The notes beneath the pieces are model-generated. The model worked only from the letters and a program-made list of their open reading frames with translations, searched no databases and was not told the origin of the DNA. 64,000 nt of DNA from JTS-RE37 sp041743975 (lineage in GTDB: Bacteria > Bacteroidota > Bacteroidia > Flavobacteriales > Flavobacteriaceae). How positions within the stretch are numbered: position 1 is the stretch's first letter; the number at the start of each line of letters is the position of its first letter. The DNA lies in assembly GCA_041743975.1 (NCBI GenBank), contig JBGTLT010000057.1, forward strand, positions 1-64,000, given 5' to 3'. A program made the position numbers and the translations under genes. Shown piece after piece: positions 9,009 through 16,241 of the stretch.

Positions 9009-9035
9009 TGTAACCTAATTTTAAATTATATCGTC
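9009..9035 (+). promoter_or_regulatory. Candidate ECF promoter for the DUF6249 gene
   Basis: TGTAACC (9009-9015), a 16-nt AT-rich spacer (9016-9031) and CGTC (9032-9035) point toward the DUF6249 gene, whose ATG is at 9077. The boxes are identical to those in front of the divergent ECF sigma gene, while the spacers are unrelated, as expected for functional recognition elements. Confidence 0.65.
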
Positions 9036-9076
9036 AAATGCAATGAATCAAATGTTTAATCTCAAAAAACACTCAT

Positions 9077-9433
9077 ATGGGAGGAGAAGTTATTATTATC
9101 GCACTGATATTCGGAGCAATTTTCGGTGTATTTTACCTGTATTTTTCAACGCGGAACAAGGAGCGCCTGGCCCTTATCGAAAAAGGAGCTGATGCCAGCA
9201 TCTTTGTAAAAGGGAAAAGCAATGGTGTGGCCCCATTCTGGAAGATCTTTATTTTAAATCTTTCCTTATTGCTGATAGGTGTAGGCCTTGCCATATTCAT
9301 TGCATCGGTTTTGTCCAATACAATGGGTATGGAAGAGGAAGTAGCCTACCCGGGCACCATCTTTCTTATGGCGGGCATCGGTTTATTTGCCGGATTTTCC
9401 CTTACCAAAAAACTGGACAGGGAAATTCCGTAA
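9077..9433 (+). CDS. DUF6249 family membrane protein
   Basis: 118 residues with three membrane helices (about 3-23, 55-77, 90-108). Between the first two lies the conserved cytoplasmic stretch RNKERLALIEKGADASIF that marks DUF6249 proteins of Bacteroidota. The family has no established biochemical role. It sits divergent from an ECF sigma / anti-sigma pair and behind an element identical to the sigma gene's own putative promoter, so it is probably a regulon member and may act in membrane stress or in sigma signalling. It ends in its own terminator just before the MOSC gene, so it is likely a single-gene unit. Confidence 0.85.
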   Translation: MGGEVIIIALIFGAIFGVFYLYFSTRNKERLALIEKGADASIFVKGKSNGVAPFWKIFILNLSLLLIGVGLAIFIASVLSNTMGMEEEVAYPGTIFLMAGIGLFAGFSLTKKLDREIP

Positions 9434-9454
9434 GCAACCGCAAAAGAAGGTATG

Positions 9455-9486
9455 AAACCATCGCATTTTTTATGCGGTGGTTTTTT
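9455..9486 (+). terminator. DUF6249 gene terminator
   Basis: AAACCATCGCA (9455-9465) pairs with TGCGGTGGTTT (9473-9483), 11 bp with one G-U pair, followed by a T run. The hairpin overlaps the GTG at 9477 that would extend the MOSC frame upstream, so the MOSC gene must start later. Confidence 0.85.
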
Positions 9487-9497
9487 ATCTTTATACC

Positions 9498-10133
9498 ATG
9501 AAGGTAATTTCAACCAATGTGGGCAATGCCACAACGATAAGCTGGAATGGCAAGGAGGAAAAAACAGGGATTTTCAAATTTCCTGTTTCTGATCCCATGC
9601 GGTTGCTGTATACTAATGTTGAAAATGATATCGTAGTGGACAAAGAACACCATGCAGGGCTGAATAAGGCCTGTTATCTTTTTTCAGCAGATCAATATCC
9701 TTATTGGAAGAAAGTGTACCCCCAACTGCAATGGGACTGGGGGATGTTCGGGGAAAACCTGACTATCTCCGGCATGGATGAAACGGAAATGAGGATTGGG
9801 GATCTATATGCTATTGGAAGTGCCAGGTTACAGGTATCGCAACCCCGGGAACCCTGTTACAAATTGGGAATCCGGTTTGGAAACCAGGAAATTATCAGGC
9901 AGTTCGTAGAACATGGATTCCCGGGCACCTATGTGCGCATCGTACAGGAAGGAACCGTATCTGTGGGAGACACCATGACCCTGGAATCCCAATCGGCAAA
10001 TGAATTGACAGTAAGGCAATTCTATACATTGCTGTATGCGAAGAAAAAAGATCCGGCGCTTATTCAACTGGCCCTTGCCAATCTGGCGTTACCGGAGTAT
10101 AAAAGAACCCGGTTACTGAAGTATACCAAATAA
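9498..10133 (+). CDS. MOSC domain-containing protein
   Basis: 211 residues from ATG 9498; the longer frame from GTG 9477 lies inside the preceding terminator and is rejected. MOSC domains bind or transfer sulfur at molybdenum cofactor sites and occur as stand-alone YiiM-like proteins that reduce N-hydroxylated compounds. Visible family features are DKEHHAGLNKACYLFSADQY near the N-terminus, WDWGMFGENLTISGMDE, and the conserved cysteine region SQPREPCYKLGIRFG, followed by a helical C-terminal extension as in YiiM. It probably acts in the cytosol. It converges on a secreted-protein gene with a shared bidirectional terminator between them. Confidence 0.88.
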   Translation: MKVISTNVGNATTISWNGKEEKTGIFKFPVSDPMRLLYTNVENDIVVDKEHHAGLNKACYLFSADQYPYWKKVYPQLQWDWGMFGENLTISGMDETEMRIGDLYAIGSARLQVSQPREPCYKLGIRFGNQEIIRQFVEHGFPGTYVRIVQEGTVSVGDTMTLESQSANELTVRQFYTLLYAKKKDPALIQLALANLALPEYKRTRLLKYTK

Positions 10134-10160
10134 AAAGGGGCCCAACCGGACCCCTTTCTC
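10132..10160. terminator. Bidirectional terminator between MOSC gene and secreted-protein gene
   Basis: AAAGGGG (10134-10140) and CCCCTTT (10151-10157) form the stem, with an A run on the left and a T/C-rich run on the right. It lies between two convergent stop codons and can serve both genes. Confidence 0.75.
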
Positions 10161-10182
10161 TCATGGTAAATGCAACCAAACC

Positions 10183-10767
10183 CTATTTGACATCTACCTT
10201 CTCATAATAGCTATCCTTGTTGTCCTTCACTACGATTGTATACGTGTCTTCAAATGCTTTTTCGAAGTTGAAGGCCTTATGTACCATCAGGGAATTATTC
10301 ATAACCTGCTTATAAAGCAACCTATCATCGCTATCAAAGACTTTGATTTCCACCTTGTTCCGGTCAAGGTTCAAAAGGTTTAGGAAGACCTTATTTCCTT
10401 TATGACGGAAAACCGGCCGGTTCTTTTCCCTGCGATCTGAAATCAATACTTTATCACCTTCAATGTTGACGGTATAACTCAACTCCTTGAGGGTATTTTC
10501 AAGGATGAAGAAATACGTCCCGTCCTTAAGACGTGATAAATCAAGCATTTTACCGGAAACTGGGCTACCCACGATGTCCGAAAAGATGATATGTCCATCG
10601 GAATCCACAAATTTGATCTGCGTTCCCTGAGAATCGGAATCCGGTTTGAATACTAAACTTTGTCCACCGGTTTGTGTATCTAGTTTAATATAAGGTTCAT
10701 TTGCCATGCCCACTGCTGCAGTGAACAGTAAGGCAACGATACTTGTAAATTTAAAAATTGTCTTCAT
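10183..10767 (-). CDS. Secreted protein of unknown function, beta-rich
   Basis: 194 residues. A clear signal peptide ends near residue 22 (MKTIFKFTSIVALLFTAAVG then MANEP). The mature part consists of two tandem beta-sandwich-like halves with repeated patterns of a 'D-x-D-G-H/R-x-I/L' turn (FVDSDGHIIFSDIV, then VFDSDDRLLYKQV) and DGTYFFILEN / EDTYTIVVKD strands. These resemble the secretion-tail-like or Ig-like folds of Bacteroidota extracellular proteins, but I do not see a full type IX sorting domain. The location is predicted periplasmic or extracellular. A -7-like TAAGTTTG lies at 10809-10802. No function is assigned. Confidence 0.7.
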   Translation of the reverse strand: MKTIFKFTSIVALLFTAAVGMANEPYIKLDTQTGGQSLVFKPDSDSQGTQIKFVDSDGHIIFSDIVGSPVSGKMLDLSRLKDGTYFFILENTLKELSYTVNIEGDKVLISDRREKNRPVFRHKGNKVFLNLLNLDRNKVEIKVFDSDDRLLYKQVMNNSLMVHKAFNFEKAFEDTYTIVVKDNKDSYYEKVDVK

Positions 10768-10917
10768 AACATTACATTTTAAGTTAATACTTATAATCAG
10801 GCAAACTTAGGGTGGATCTACCTAACCCACTACGGCACGTTTTTCCAATTTCTGTGTTATTTTATCCTTATAAATTGTTAAATTTTCCTAAAAAGTTAAT
10901 ATTCCATAGGTTTTGGG

Positions 10918-10925
10918 TAATTTTG
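10918..10925 (+). promoter_or_regulatory. -7 element (TAATTTTG) upstream of the AraC-type gene
   Basis: TAATTTTG matches the Bacteroidota -7 consensus TAnnTTTG, 47 bp before the ATG at 10972. No good TTTG box is found 17-20 bp upstream, so this is a half-match only. Confidence 0.35.
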
Positions 10926-10971
10926 CAAAGATTCGGGAAGTTGAAGCTTATTATTTTTATACTTTGAATGA

Positions 10972-11850
10972 ATGACTATGATAAAACAGAAAGCAGCTTT
11001 TGAAGCGATAGCCCCGGATTTTGGAAATTCGTTTACCTACCAAAAGTTTGATGAGTCTAAATTGAACAACAATACCAGTTGGCACTACCATCCTGAAATA
11101 GAACTGGTTTATGTCAACGGCGGATCCGGAAAACGGCAGATAGGAAGCCATATTTCTTATTATACCGAAGGTGACCTCATCCTTATAGGTTCAAACCTCC
11201 CCCATTGTGGGTTTACAGATAGTCTTACCGGGAACTCCAGTGAGACTGTAGTACAGATGAGACGTGACTTTTTGGGTAATGAATTTTTGGAACGTCCTGA
11301 ATTAAAGAAGATCCAATCCCTTTTTGATGCTGCAAAGGGCGGCATAGCATTTAGTGGCAGGACCAAACAACATATTGGGGAAAAAATGGAAGTGTTGGAT
11401 TACCAGACTGATTTTCAACGGTTACTTTCTATTTTGAATATTTTAAATGAACTTGGGAAGTCGGGTGATTTCAAGATCCTGAATGCAGAGGGCTTTTCAC
11501 TGGAAGCCCAGGTGAAGGACAACAACAGGATCAATATGGTATTCAACCATGTCAAAAATAATTTCAGGGAAGAAATCACCCTGGAGGAAATTGCCGGACT
11601 GGTAAGTATGACCGTTCCTTCGTTCTGCCGCTATTTTAAAAAGATCACCCATAAAACATTTGTTGCGTTCGTCAATGAGTACCGGTTGGTACATGCCTCC
11701 AAACTGCTTTCAGAAAAACCCATGAGCATCACGGAGGTGTGCTTTGAGTGTGGGTTTAATAACTTTTCGCATTTTAATAAATCCTTTAAGGCGTTCACAG
11801 GCCAAAACCCATCAGAATACCGAAAACAACTAAAAACCGTACTTGTCTGA
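10972..11850 (+). CDS. AraC family transcriptional regulator with N-terminal cupin
   Basis: 292 residues. The N-terminal half is a cupin-like sensor (about 25-110; WHYHPEIELVYVNGGSG, then the YYTEGDLILIGSNLPHCGF metal/ligand pocket pattern). The C-terminal ~100 residues form the two AraC helix-turn-helix units (EEITLEEIAGLVSMTVPSF and MSITEVCFECGFNNFSHFNK, ending in FTGQNPSEYRK). Such regulators usually respond to a small molecule, often a sugar, and act on nearby genes. Its stop overlaps the alkB start by one base, so the two are co-transcribed. ATG 10972 is used; ATG 10978 is an alternative two codons later. Confidence 0.92.
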   Translation: MTMIKQKAAFEAIAPDFGNSFTYQKFDESKLNNNTSWHYHPEIELVYVNGGSGKRQIGSHISYYTEGDLILIGSNLPHCGFTDSLTGNSSETVVQMRRDFLGNEFLERPELKKIQSLFDAAKGGIAFSGRTKQHIGEKMEVLDYQTDFQRLLSILNILNELGKSGDFKILNAEGFSLEAQVKDNNRINMVFNHVKNNFREEITLEEIAGLVSMTVPSFCRYFKKITHKTFVAFVNEYRLVHASKLLSEKPMSITEVCFECGFNNFSHFNKSFKAFTGQNPSEYRKQLKTVLV

Positions 11851-12449
11851 TGGAAAAGGCCTGCAAAGCACCGCAGTCCCTGGACCTGCCGGATAGCGAC
11901 ATCATCCATAAGCCCGTTTTCCTTGGGGAAGAAGATGCTTGGGAATTGTTCCGCTCCCTGAGAAGCCATGTTCCCTGGCAGCAGGATCAAATTAAACTAT
12001 TTGGTAAAAAATTTGACCAGCCCCGGCTTACAGCACTTTATGGAACGAATGGGCTTCCATACTCCTACTCAGGTATTCGCATGCAGCCACATCAATTCAC
12101 GCCGGAACTCATGGAGTTAAAGAATAAGGTGACTGCGGCCACCGGGCACACATTTACAAGTTGTCTCCTCAATCTCTATAGAAACGGTACCGATAGTAAC
12201 GGATGGCACTCCGACAACGAAAAGGAATTGGGGGTAAACCCCGTTATCGCTTCTGTTTCGCTGGGCCAATCCCGCCTATTCAGGCTAAAACACCGAACAG
12301 TTAAGGGGCTGCAACATACTATAATGCTGGATCACGGGAGCTTGCTTTTAATGCGGGGCACAACGCAGCATTTTTGGTTGCATCAGATTCCGAAGACCAG
12401 GCGGCCCGTAGCGGAAAGGATCAACCTGACCTTCAGGTTTATCCAATAA
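11850..12449 (+). CDS. alkB: AlkB-like Fe(II)/2-oxoglutarate-dependent dioxygenase
   Basis: 199 residues. AlkB enzymes remove alkyl groups from damaged nucleobases by oxidative demethylation. The iron ligands are visible as His120-x-Asp122 (WHSDNEKELG) and a second His near 174-178 (TTQHFWLHQIP); the 2-oxoglutarate-binding R-x-N-L-T-F-R motif is at the C-terminus. The YSGIRMQPHQF region and LYRNGTDSNGWH are typical of the short AlkB group. The start codon overlaps the stop of the AraC gene (TGATG), so translation is coupled. The regulator is not an Ada-type methyl sensor, so the logic of this pair is unclear. A terminator follows directly. Confidence 0.92.
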   Translation: MEKACKAPQSLDLPDSDIIHKPVFLGEEDAWELFRSLRSHVPWQQDQIKLFGKKFDQPRLTALYGTNGLPYSYSGIRMQPHQFTPELMELKNKVTAATGHTFTSCLLNLYRNGTDSNGWHSDNEKELGVNPVIASVSLGQSRLFRLKHRTVKGLQHTIMLDHGSLLLMRGTTQHFWLHQIPKTRRPVAERINLTFRFIQ

Positions 12450-12451
12450 AA

Positions 12452-12480
12452 AAATCGGTTGTGGAAACCGATCTTTTTTT
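12452..12480 (+). terminator. alkB terminator
   Basis: ATCGGTT (12454-12460) pairs with AACCGAT (12466-12472), flanked by an A run and a T7 run, directly after the alkB stop codon. Confidence 0.85.
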
Positions 12481-12623
12481 ACCCTTTCAGAAGTGGCCTT
12501 ACTGCCTTTAGCAATCGGGTAAACTGCTAATCTCCTCATAACGCAACCTCATCTTAAGAACTTCAAATTATATGCCAGGGTATCTCCAATCGGTTAACTT
12601 CCCGTTTATAAGGCAAAAGGCAT

Positions 12624-13394
12624 TCAGAACAGTTCATTCAGCACCTTTGCAAGTCGAAGTCCTCCCTTCTGGAGTTGTAATTCTACTGTATCCCACCAAA
12701 CATATCCATACCTGTAATAGAGCTTATCACCGACATTGACCGATTCGTAAACCACCGTAGCAATGTCCTTTCCTTCAGCTACCCAGTCCAGGAGACTTCC
12801 CATTTGTATGAATTTTACCTGTTCCTTTGATATCTTCGGCAGGTTATCGGAAAGTTCCGTGTAGCTCATACCATAATCATCAATCATATTAGAATCCCAT
12901 ACCCTGTGCAGGTTGGTGCCCCGGTTAAACCATTGGAGCTGGATATCGTTGCCCCCCTTATCGGCTAAACGTCCTATATGCATCGGTTGATGGAGGTCCC
13001 CTATCAGGTGGATAAGCATTTTCAGATAAAAGACCTTATCCGCTTCTTCGGTGGCCTCATTTTTAAGGGCCTGGATACAGGTCTGGATCCCTGTTACAAG
13101 GTCCCCTTGTGGATTCGGAATTACTTCAGAATAATTCTTGTCAGGAGGAATATTAACATAATGCCAGGGATCAAATTTTCGGTACAAACTATCAGCCTTA
13201 ATATCATCTGCAAAGGTAGCGGCTTCTGCCAGGTTCTGCCCGTCCAATAATTTTGCCAAGGCTTTTTTGGTATTTTTATTCAAATAGGCCTGGGCTATTT
13301 CACCTACTATCCTATGGCCTGTTTTTGACCATATGGGGCCGTTTGCAAAGCTCAGATGACAGGCCATACATACTAAAAAACCAATTTTTTTCAT
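12624..13394 (-). CDS. S1/P1-type zinc nuclease, secreted
   Basis: About 256 residues from ATG 13394 (MKKIGFLV). A start further upstream is unlikely, because a -7-like TACTTTTG sits at 13417-13410. A signal peptide of about 18 residues ends near FANG. The mature protein begins close to the Trp of PIWSKTGHRIVGEIA; in P1 nuclease the N-terminal Trp and the following His ligate zinc. Further ligands are visible in EAATFADDIKAD, DPWHYVNIPP and HLIGDLHQPMHIG with Asp in GGNDIQLQW. The family cuts single-stranded DNA and RNA and can act as 3'-nucleotidase. In a marine bacterium it probably scavenges nucleotides and phosphate outside the inner membrane. Confidence 0.92.
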   Translation of the reverse strand: MKKIGFLVCMACHLSFANGPIWSKTGHRIVGEIAQAYLNKNTKKALAKLLDGQNLAEAATFADDIKADSLYRKFDPWHYVNIPPDKNYSEVIPNPQGDLVTGIQTCIQALKNEATEEADKVFYLKMLIHLIGDLHQPMHIGRLADKGGNDIQLQWFNRGTNLHRVWDSNMIDDYGMSYTELSDNLPKISKEQVKFIQMGSLLDWVAEGKDIATVVYESVNVGDKLYYRYGYVWWDTVELQLQKGGLRLAKVLNELF

Positions 13395-13476
13395 AGAATC
13401 CATTTTGCCCAAAAGTATAAAATGATAATTTAAGCTATTGTTAAGACTTGTCCCTATTTAAATTTTTAATTGGATA

Positions 13477-15747
13477 TTGCACCCCAAAACATCACACTTG
13501 ATTCTAAAACAGCTCAAATCCCCGGTGTTGCGGTATGGCCTTCTTGCCCTCTTCACCATTATGGTTGTGTTCCTCCTCTTTATATCGAGTATCTACCTTG
13601 GGGTCTGGGGGCGTATTCCTGATAAGGATTCAATGAGTGATTTTAAATATCAAAAAGCTTCGGAAGTATATTCAGCCGATAGTGTACTGATCGGAAAATA
13701 TTACCTCTATGACCGGCAGCCCATCCAGTATGAAGATTTCCCCCAACACCTTGTAGACGCCCTGGTAGCTATTGAAGATGAAAGGTTCTACCGGCATACT
13801 GGGGTAGATTACCGTAGCCTGCTCCGTGTAGCCATCAAAACCATTTTGCTACAGGACCAGTCTGCAGGTGGTGGTAGTACCATCAGCCAGCAACTCGCCA
13901 AAAATCTTTATCCCAGGGAAGATGGAGGGAGAATGGGCCTGGTGGTCGATAAAATCAAGGAAATGATCATAGCCGGCAGACTGGAAGATGTTTACAGCAA
14001 AGAAGAGGTGCTGCAACATTACCTCAACACCGTTTCCTTCGGTGACAACACCTTTGGAATTGAAAGTGCCGCCTTGAAGTTCTTTAATAAACGAACCCTT
14101 GAATTAACAATAGAAGAAGCAGCTACCCTCGTGGGAATGTTAAAGGCCACTTACGGCTATAACCCGAGGATCAACCCTGAAAACAGCCTCAACCGGAGAA
14201 ACCTGGTACTCAGCGCCATGGAACAGAATAATTTTTTGGATGAGGGTGTACGGGACAGCCTTAGCAAACTCGACCTGGGATTGGAGTACAGGGAATATGA
14301 TTACAATGCTGGCGTTGCCCCCTATTTCAGGGAAGAAGTCCGCAAGCAGTTACTGAAATGGAATGCAGCCCAAAATGAAGCCGGCCATAGTTATAACATA
14401 TATACTTCCGGCCTGAAAGTCTATACCACGCTTGATTATAAACTGCAGCTTCTGGCAGAAAAGGCGATGGCAAACCATATGGCCAAACTACAGGAAAGTT
14501 TCGAAAAGAGTTATGGTGCCAACGCCCCCTGGATAACCAATAAGGCTTTGATCGCAAAAACAATCAGAAATTCCATGCCATTTAAAAAGCTTATTCGGCA
14601 AGGATTGAGTGATGAGGAAGCCATGGATTCCCTAAGTCAAAAGAAATCCATGACCCTCCTGAACTGGGATGGGGATAAAACGCTGGACGCCAGTACCCTG
14701 GATAGTATTACCCATTATATGAAGTTTTTAAACACCGGATCGCTTTCTGTTGATCCTCATACAGGGGAAGTAAAAACATGGATCGGGGGGGTCAATTACA
14801 AATACTTCAAGTATGACCATATCTCTCAAAGCAAACGACAGGTAGGTTCCGCATTTAAGCCAATTGTATATACCGCAGCCCTTGAAAGTGGCATAGACCC
14901 ATGCACCTATTTTTCTGCCCAGGAAGTTGAGTATAAAAACCTGGAAGGATGGTCTCCCAGCAATTCGGGGGATAAGGAAGAGGATTACCTCAATTATTCA
15001 ATGGAAGAAGCCCTCAGTAATTCCGTTAATACTGTCGCGGTGAAAGTTTTGGAAGAAACCGGCATTGGCAGTGTGATTGAACAAGCCAAAAAAATGGGTA
15101 TAACCGCAACACTTCCCAGGTTACCCTCTCTGGCACTGGGCACAGGGGAAATATCGCTTGCCGAATTAGCAGGGGCGTATTGCAGCTATGTAAACAAGGG
15201 GGTGCCGGTACGTCCTTTTGTATTACGCGCTATTTCAGACTCTAAGGATTCCATATTGCAGAATTTTACGCACGATATGCCTGCCGAGGAGGCATTCTCG
15301 AGGGAAAACGGGATGATCATGCTGGAAATGATGAAGGCAACCATCAATAGCGGAACAGCTGCCAGGATCCGAACGGAATACGGCTTAAAAAATGATATTG
15401 CTGGTAAAACAGGTACCACTCAAAATAATAAGGACGCCTGGTTTGTGGCGGTAACCCCCAATTTAGTCCACGTTACGTGGGTGGGACTGGATCAGCATGA
15501 AATTGGTTTTAAGAGCACCTCCCTTGGGCAAGGAGCCAATGCAGCCCTGCCCCTCTTTGCCATATGGTACGGAGAATTGAACAAGGATCCGGAATTTGAT
15601 TTGATCACAAGGGCACATTTCAGCCCCCCCGATTCCGGGGTGTTGGACAAACTTGACTGTGAACCGGTGAAGCGCGATGGTTTTTTTAAGCGGCTGTTCA
15701 AGAACCCAGAAAAGAAAAAAACCAAAAAATTTGATGACGGGGTATAG
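13477..15747 (+). CDS. Class A penicillin-binding protein (bifunctional glycosyltransferase / transpeptidase)
   Basis: 756 residues. It polymerises and cross-links peptidoglycan at the outer face of the inner membrane. One N-terminal helix (about 18-42) is followed by the GT51 glycosyltransferase (about 70-240) with catalytic IEDERFYRHTGVDY and GGGSTISQQLAKNLYPRE, then the transpeptidase with SAFKP (S-x-x-K), SNSVN (S-x-N) and KTGTT (K-T-G). The family matches PBP1A. There is no ATG before the membrane helix: upstream of TTG 13477 the frame is open only to a stop at 13459, and ATA (13474) precedes the TTG. Either TTG (13477 or 13498) starts the protein or an ATG has been lost. Confidence 0.92.
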   Translation: MHPKTSHLILKQLKSPVLRYGLLALFTIMVVFLLFISSIYLGVWGRIPDKDSMSDFKYQKASEVYSADSVLIGKYYLYDRQPIQYEDFPQHLVDALVAIEDERFYRHTGVDYRSLLRVAIKTILLQDQSAGGGSTISQQLAKNLYPREDGGRMGLVVDKIKEMIIAGRLEDVYSKEEVLQHYLNTVSFGDNTFGIESAALKFFNKRTLELTIEEAATLVGMLKATYGYNPRINPENSLNRRNLVLSAMEQNNFLDEGVRDSLSKLDLGLEYREYDYNAGVAPYFREEVRKQLLKWNAAQNEAGHSYNIYTSGLKVYTTLDYKLQLLAEKAMANHMAKLQESFEKSYGANAPWITNKALIAKTIRNSMPFKKLIRQGLSDEEAMDSLSQKKSMTLLNWDGDKTLDASTLDSITHYMKFLNTGSLSVDPHTGEVKTWIGGVNYKYFKYDHISQSKRQVGSAFKPIVYTAALESGIDPCTYFSAQEVEYKNLEGWSPSNSGDKEEDYLNYSMEEALSNSVNTVAVKVLEETGIGSVIEQAKKMGITATLPRLPSLALGTGEISLAELAGAYCSYVNKGVPVRPFVLRAISDSKDSILQNFTHDMPAEEAFSRENGMIMLEMMKATINSGTAARIRTEYGLKNDIAGKTGTTQNNKDAWFVAVTPNLVHVTWVGLDQHEIGFKSTSLGQGANAALPLFAIWYGELNKDPEFDLITRAHFSPPDSGVLDKLDCEPVKRDGFFKRLFKNPEKKKTKKFDDGV

Positions 15748-16241
15748 CTGGATATCCAGATCCCTTTGAATTTTAAGGTTGACTACCCCATAAATAATGA
15801 ATCATTTTAAAAATTTGCTCAATAGCCGGCGTATCCACCCACCGGACAAAATTAATATTGTTATTTTTACCTTGCTGAGACCTAACATTTTGGCCCAAAA
15901 TGCACTAATTGAGATGACGGGTACTACCTTTATGATCAGCTGTGCACCATGGCCGAGGCTTGATTAGTGCAGTATTGCCTGAGGCTGAGTATGGTTGGGA
16001 AGAAAGGCGTCACAAATTATGGTGCTTTCTTCGGTTTTTATACCAGGAAATGCCCGGTCGGTAGTCTTTCCTGTACCACTATTTCTTCCTGCACATTTTA
16101 ACATAAACAAAATACGATATGGAAAAACTGAGAAGAAATGCCGCGGGAATAGCTATCGGGGCAAAGTAGATTTTCCTGGGTTACAACCTTATTGCAAAAA
16201 GATCAATTTGAAAATACGTCATCGGTACTAATCCAGGATAA
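15748..16241. other. 494-bp gap between PBP and DUF5916 genes
   Basis: No annotated-size gene is supported. It holds a perfect inverted repeat TGCACTAAT / ATTAGTGCA (15901-15909 and 15963-15971, 53 nt apart) and a short membrane-peptide-like frame from ATG 16119 that is interrupted by one TAG (see findings). A 78-codon plus frame at 15995-16231 has no family-like features. I see no tRNA and no recognisable riboswitch core. Confidence 0.5.

Noticed and set aside
9477..9497. MOSC gene start at GTG 9477
   Set aside because: It lies within the stem of the preceding terminator; ATG 9498 gives the natural N-terminus.
15870..15900. TPP riboswitch-like CTGAGA near 15875
   Set aside because: The other conserved TPP riboswitch segments are missing and the nearby gene is not thiamine related.
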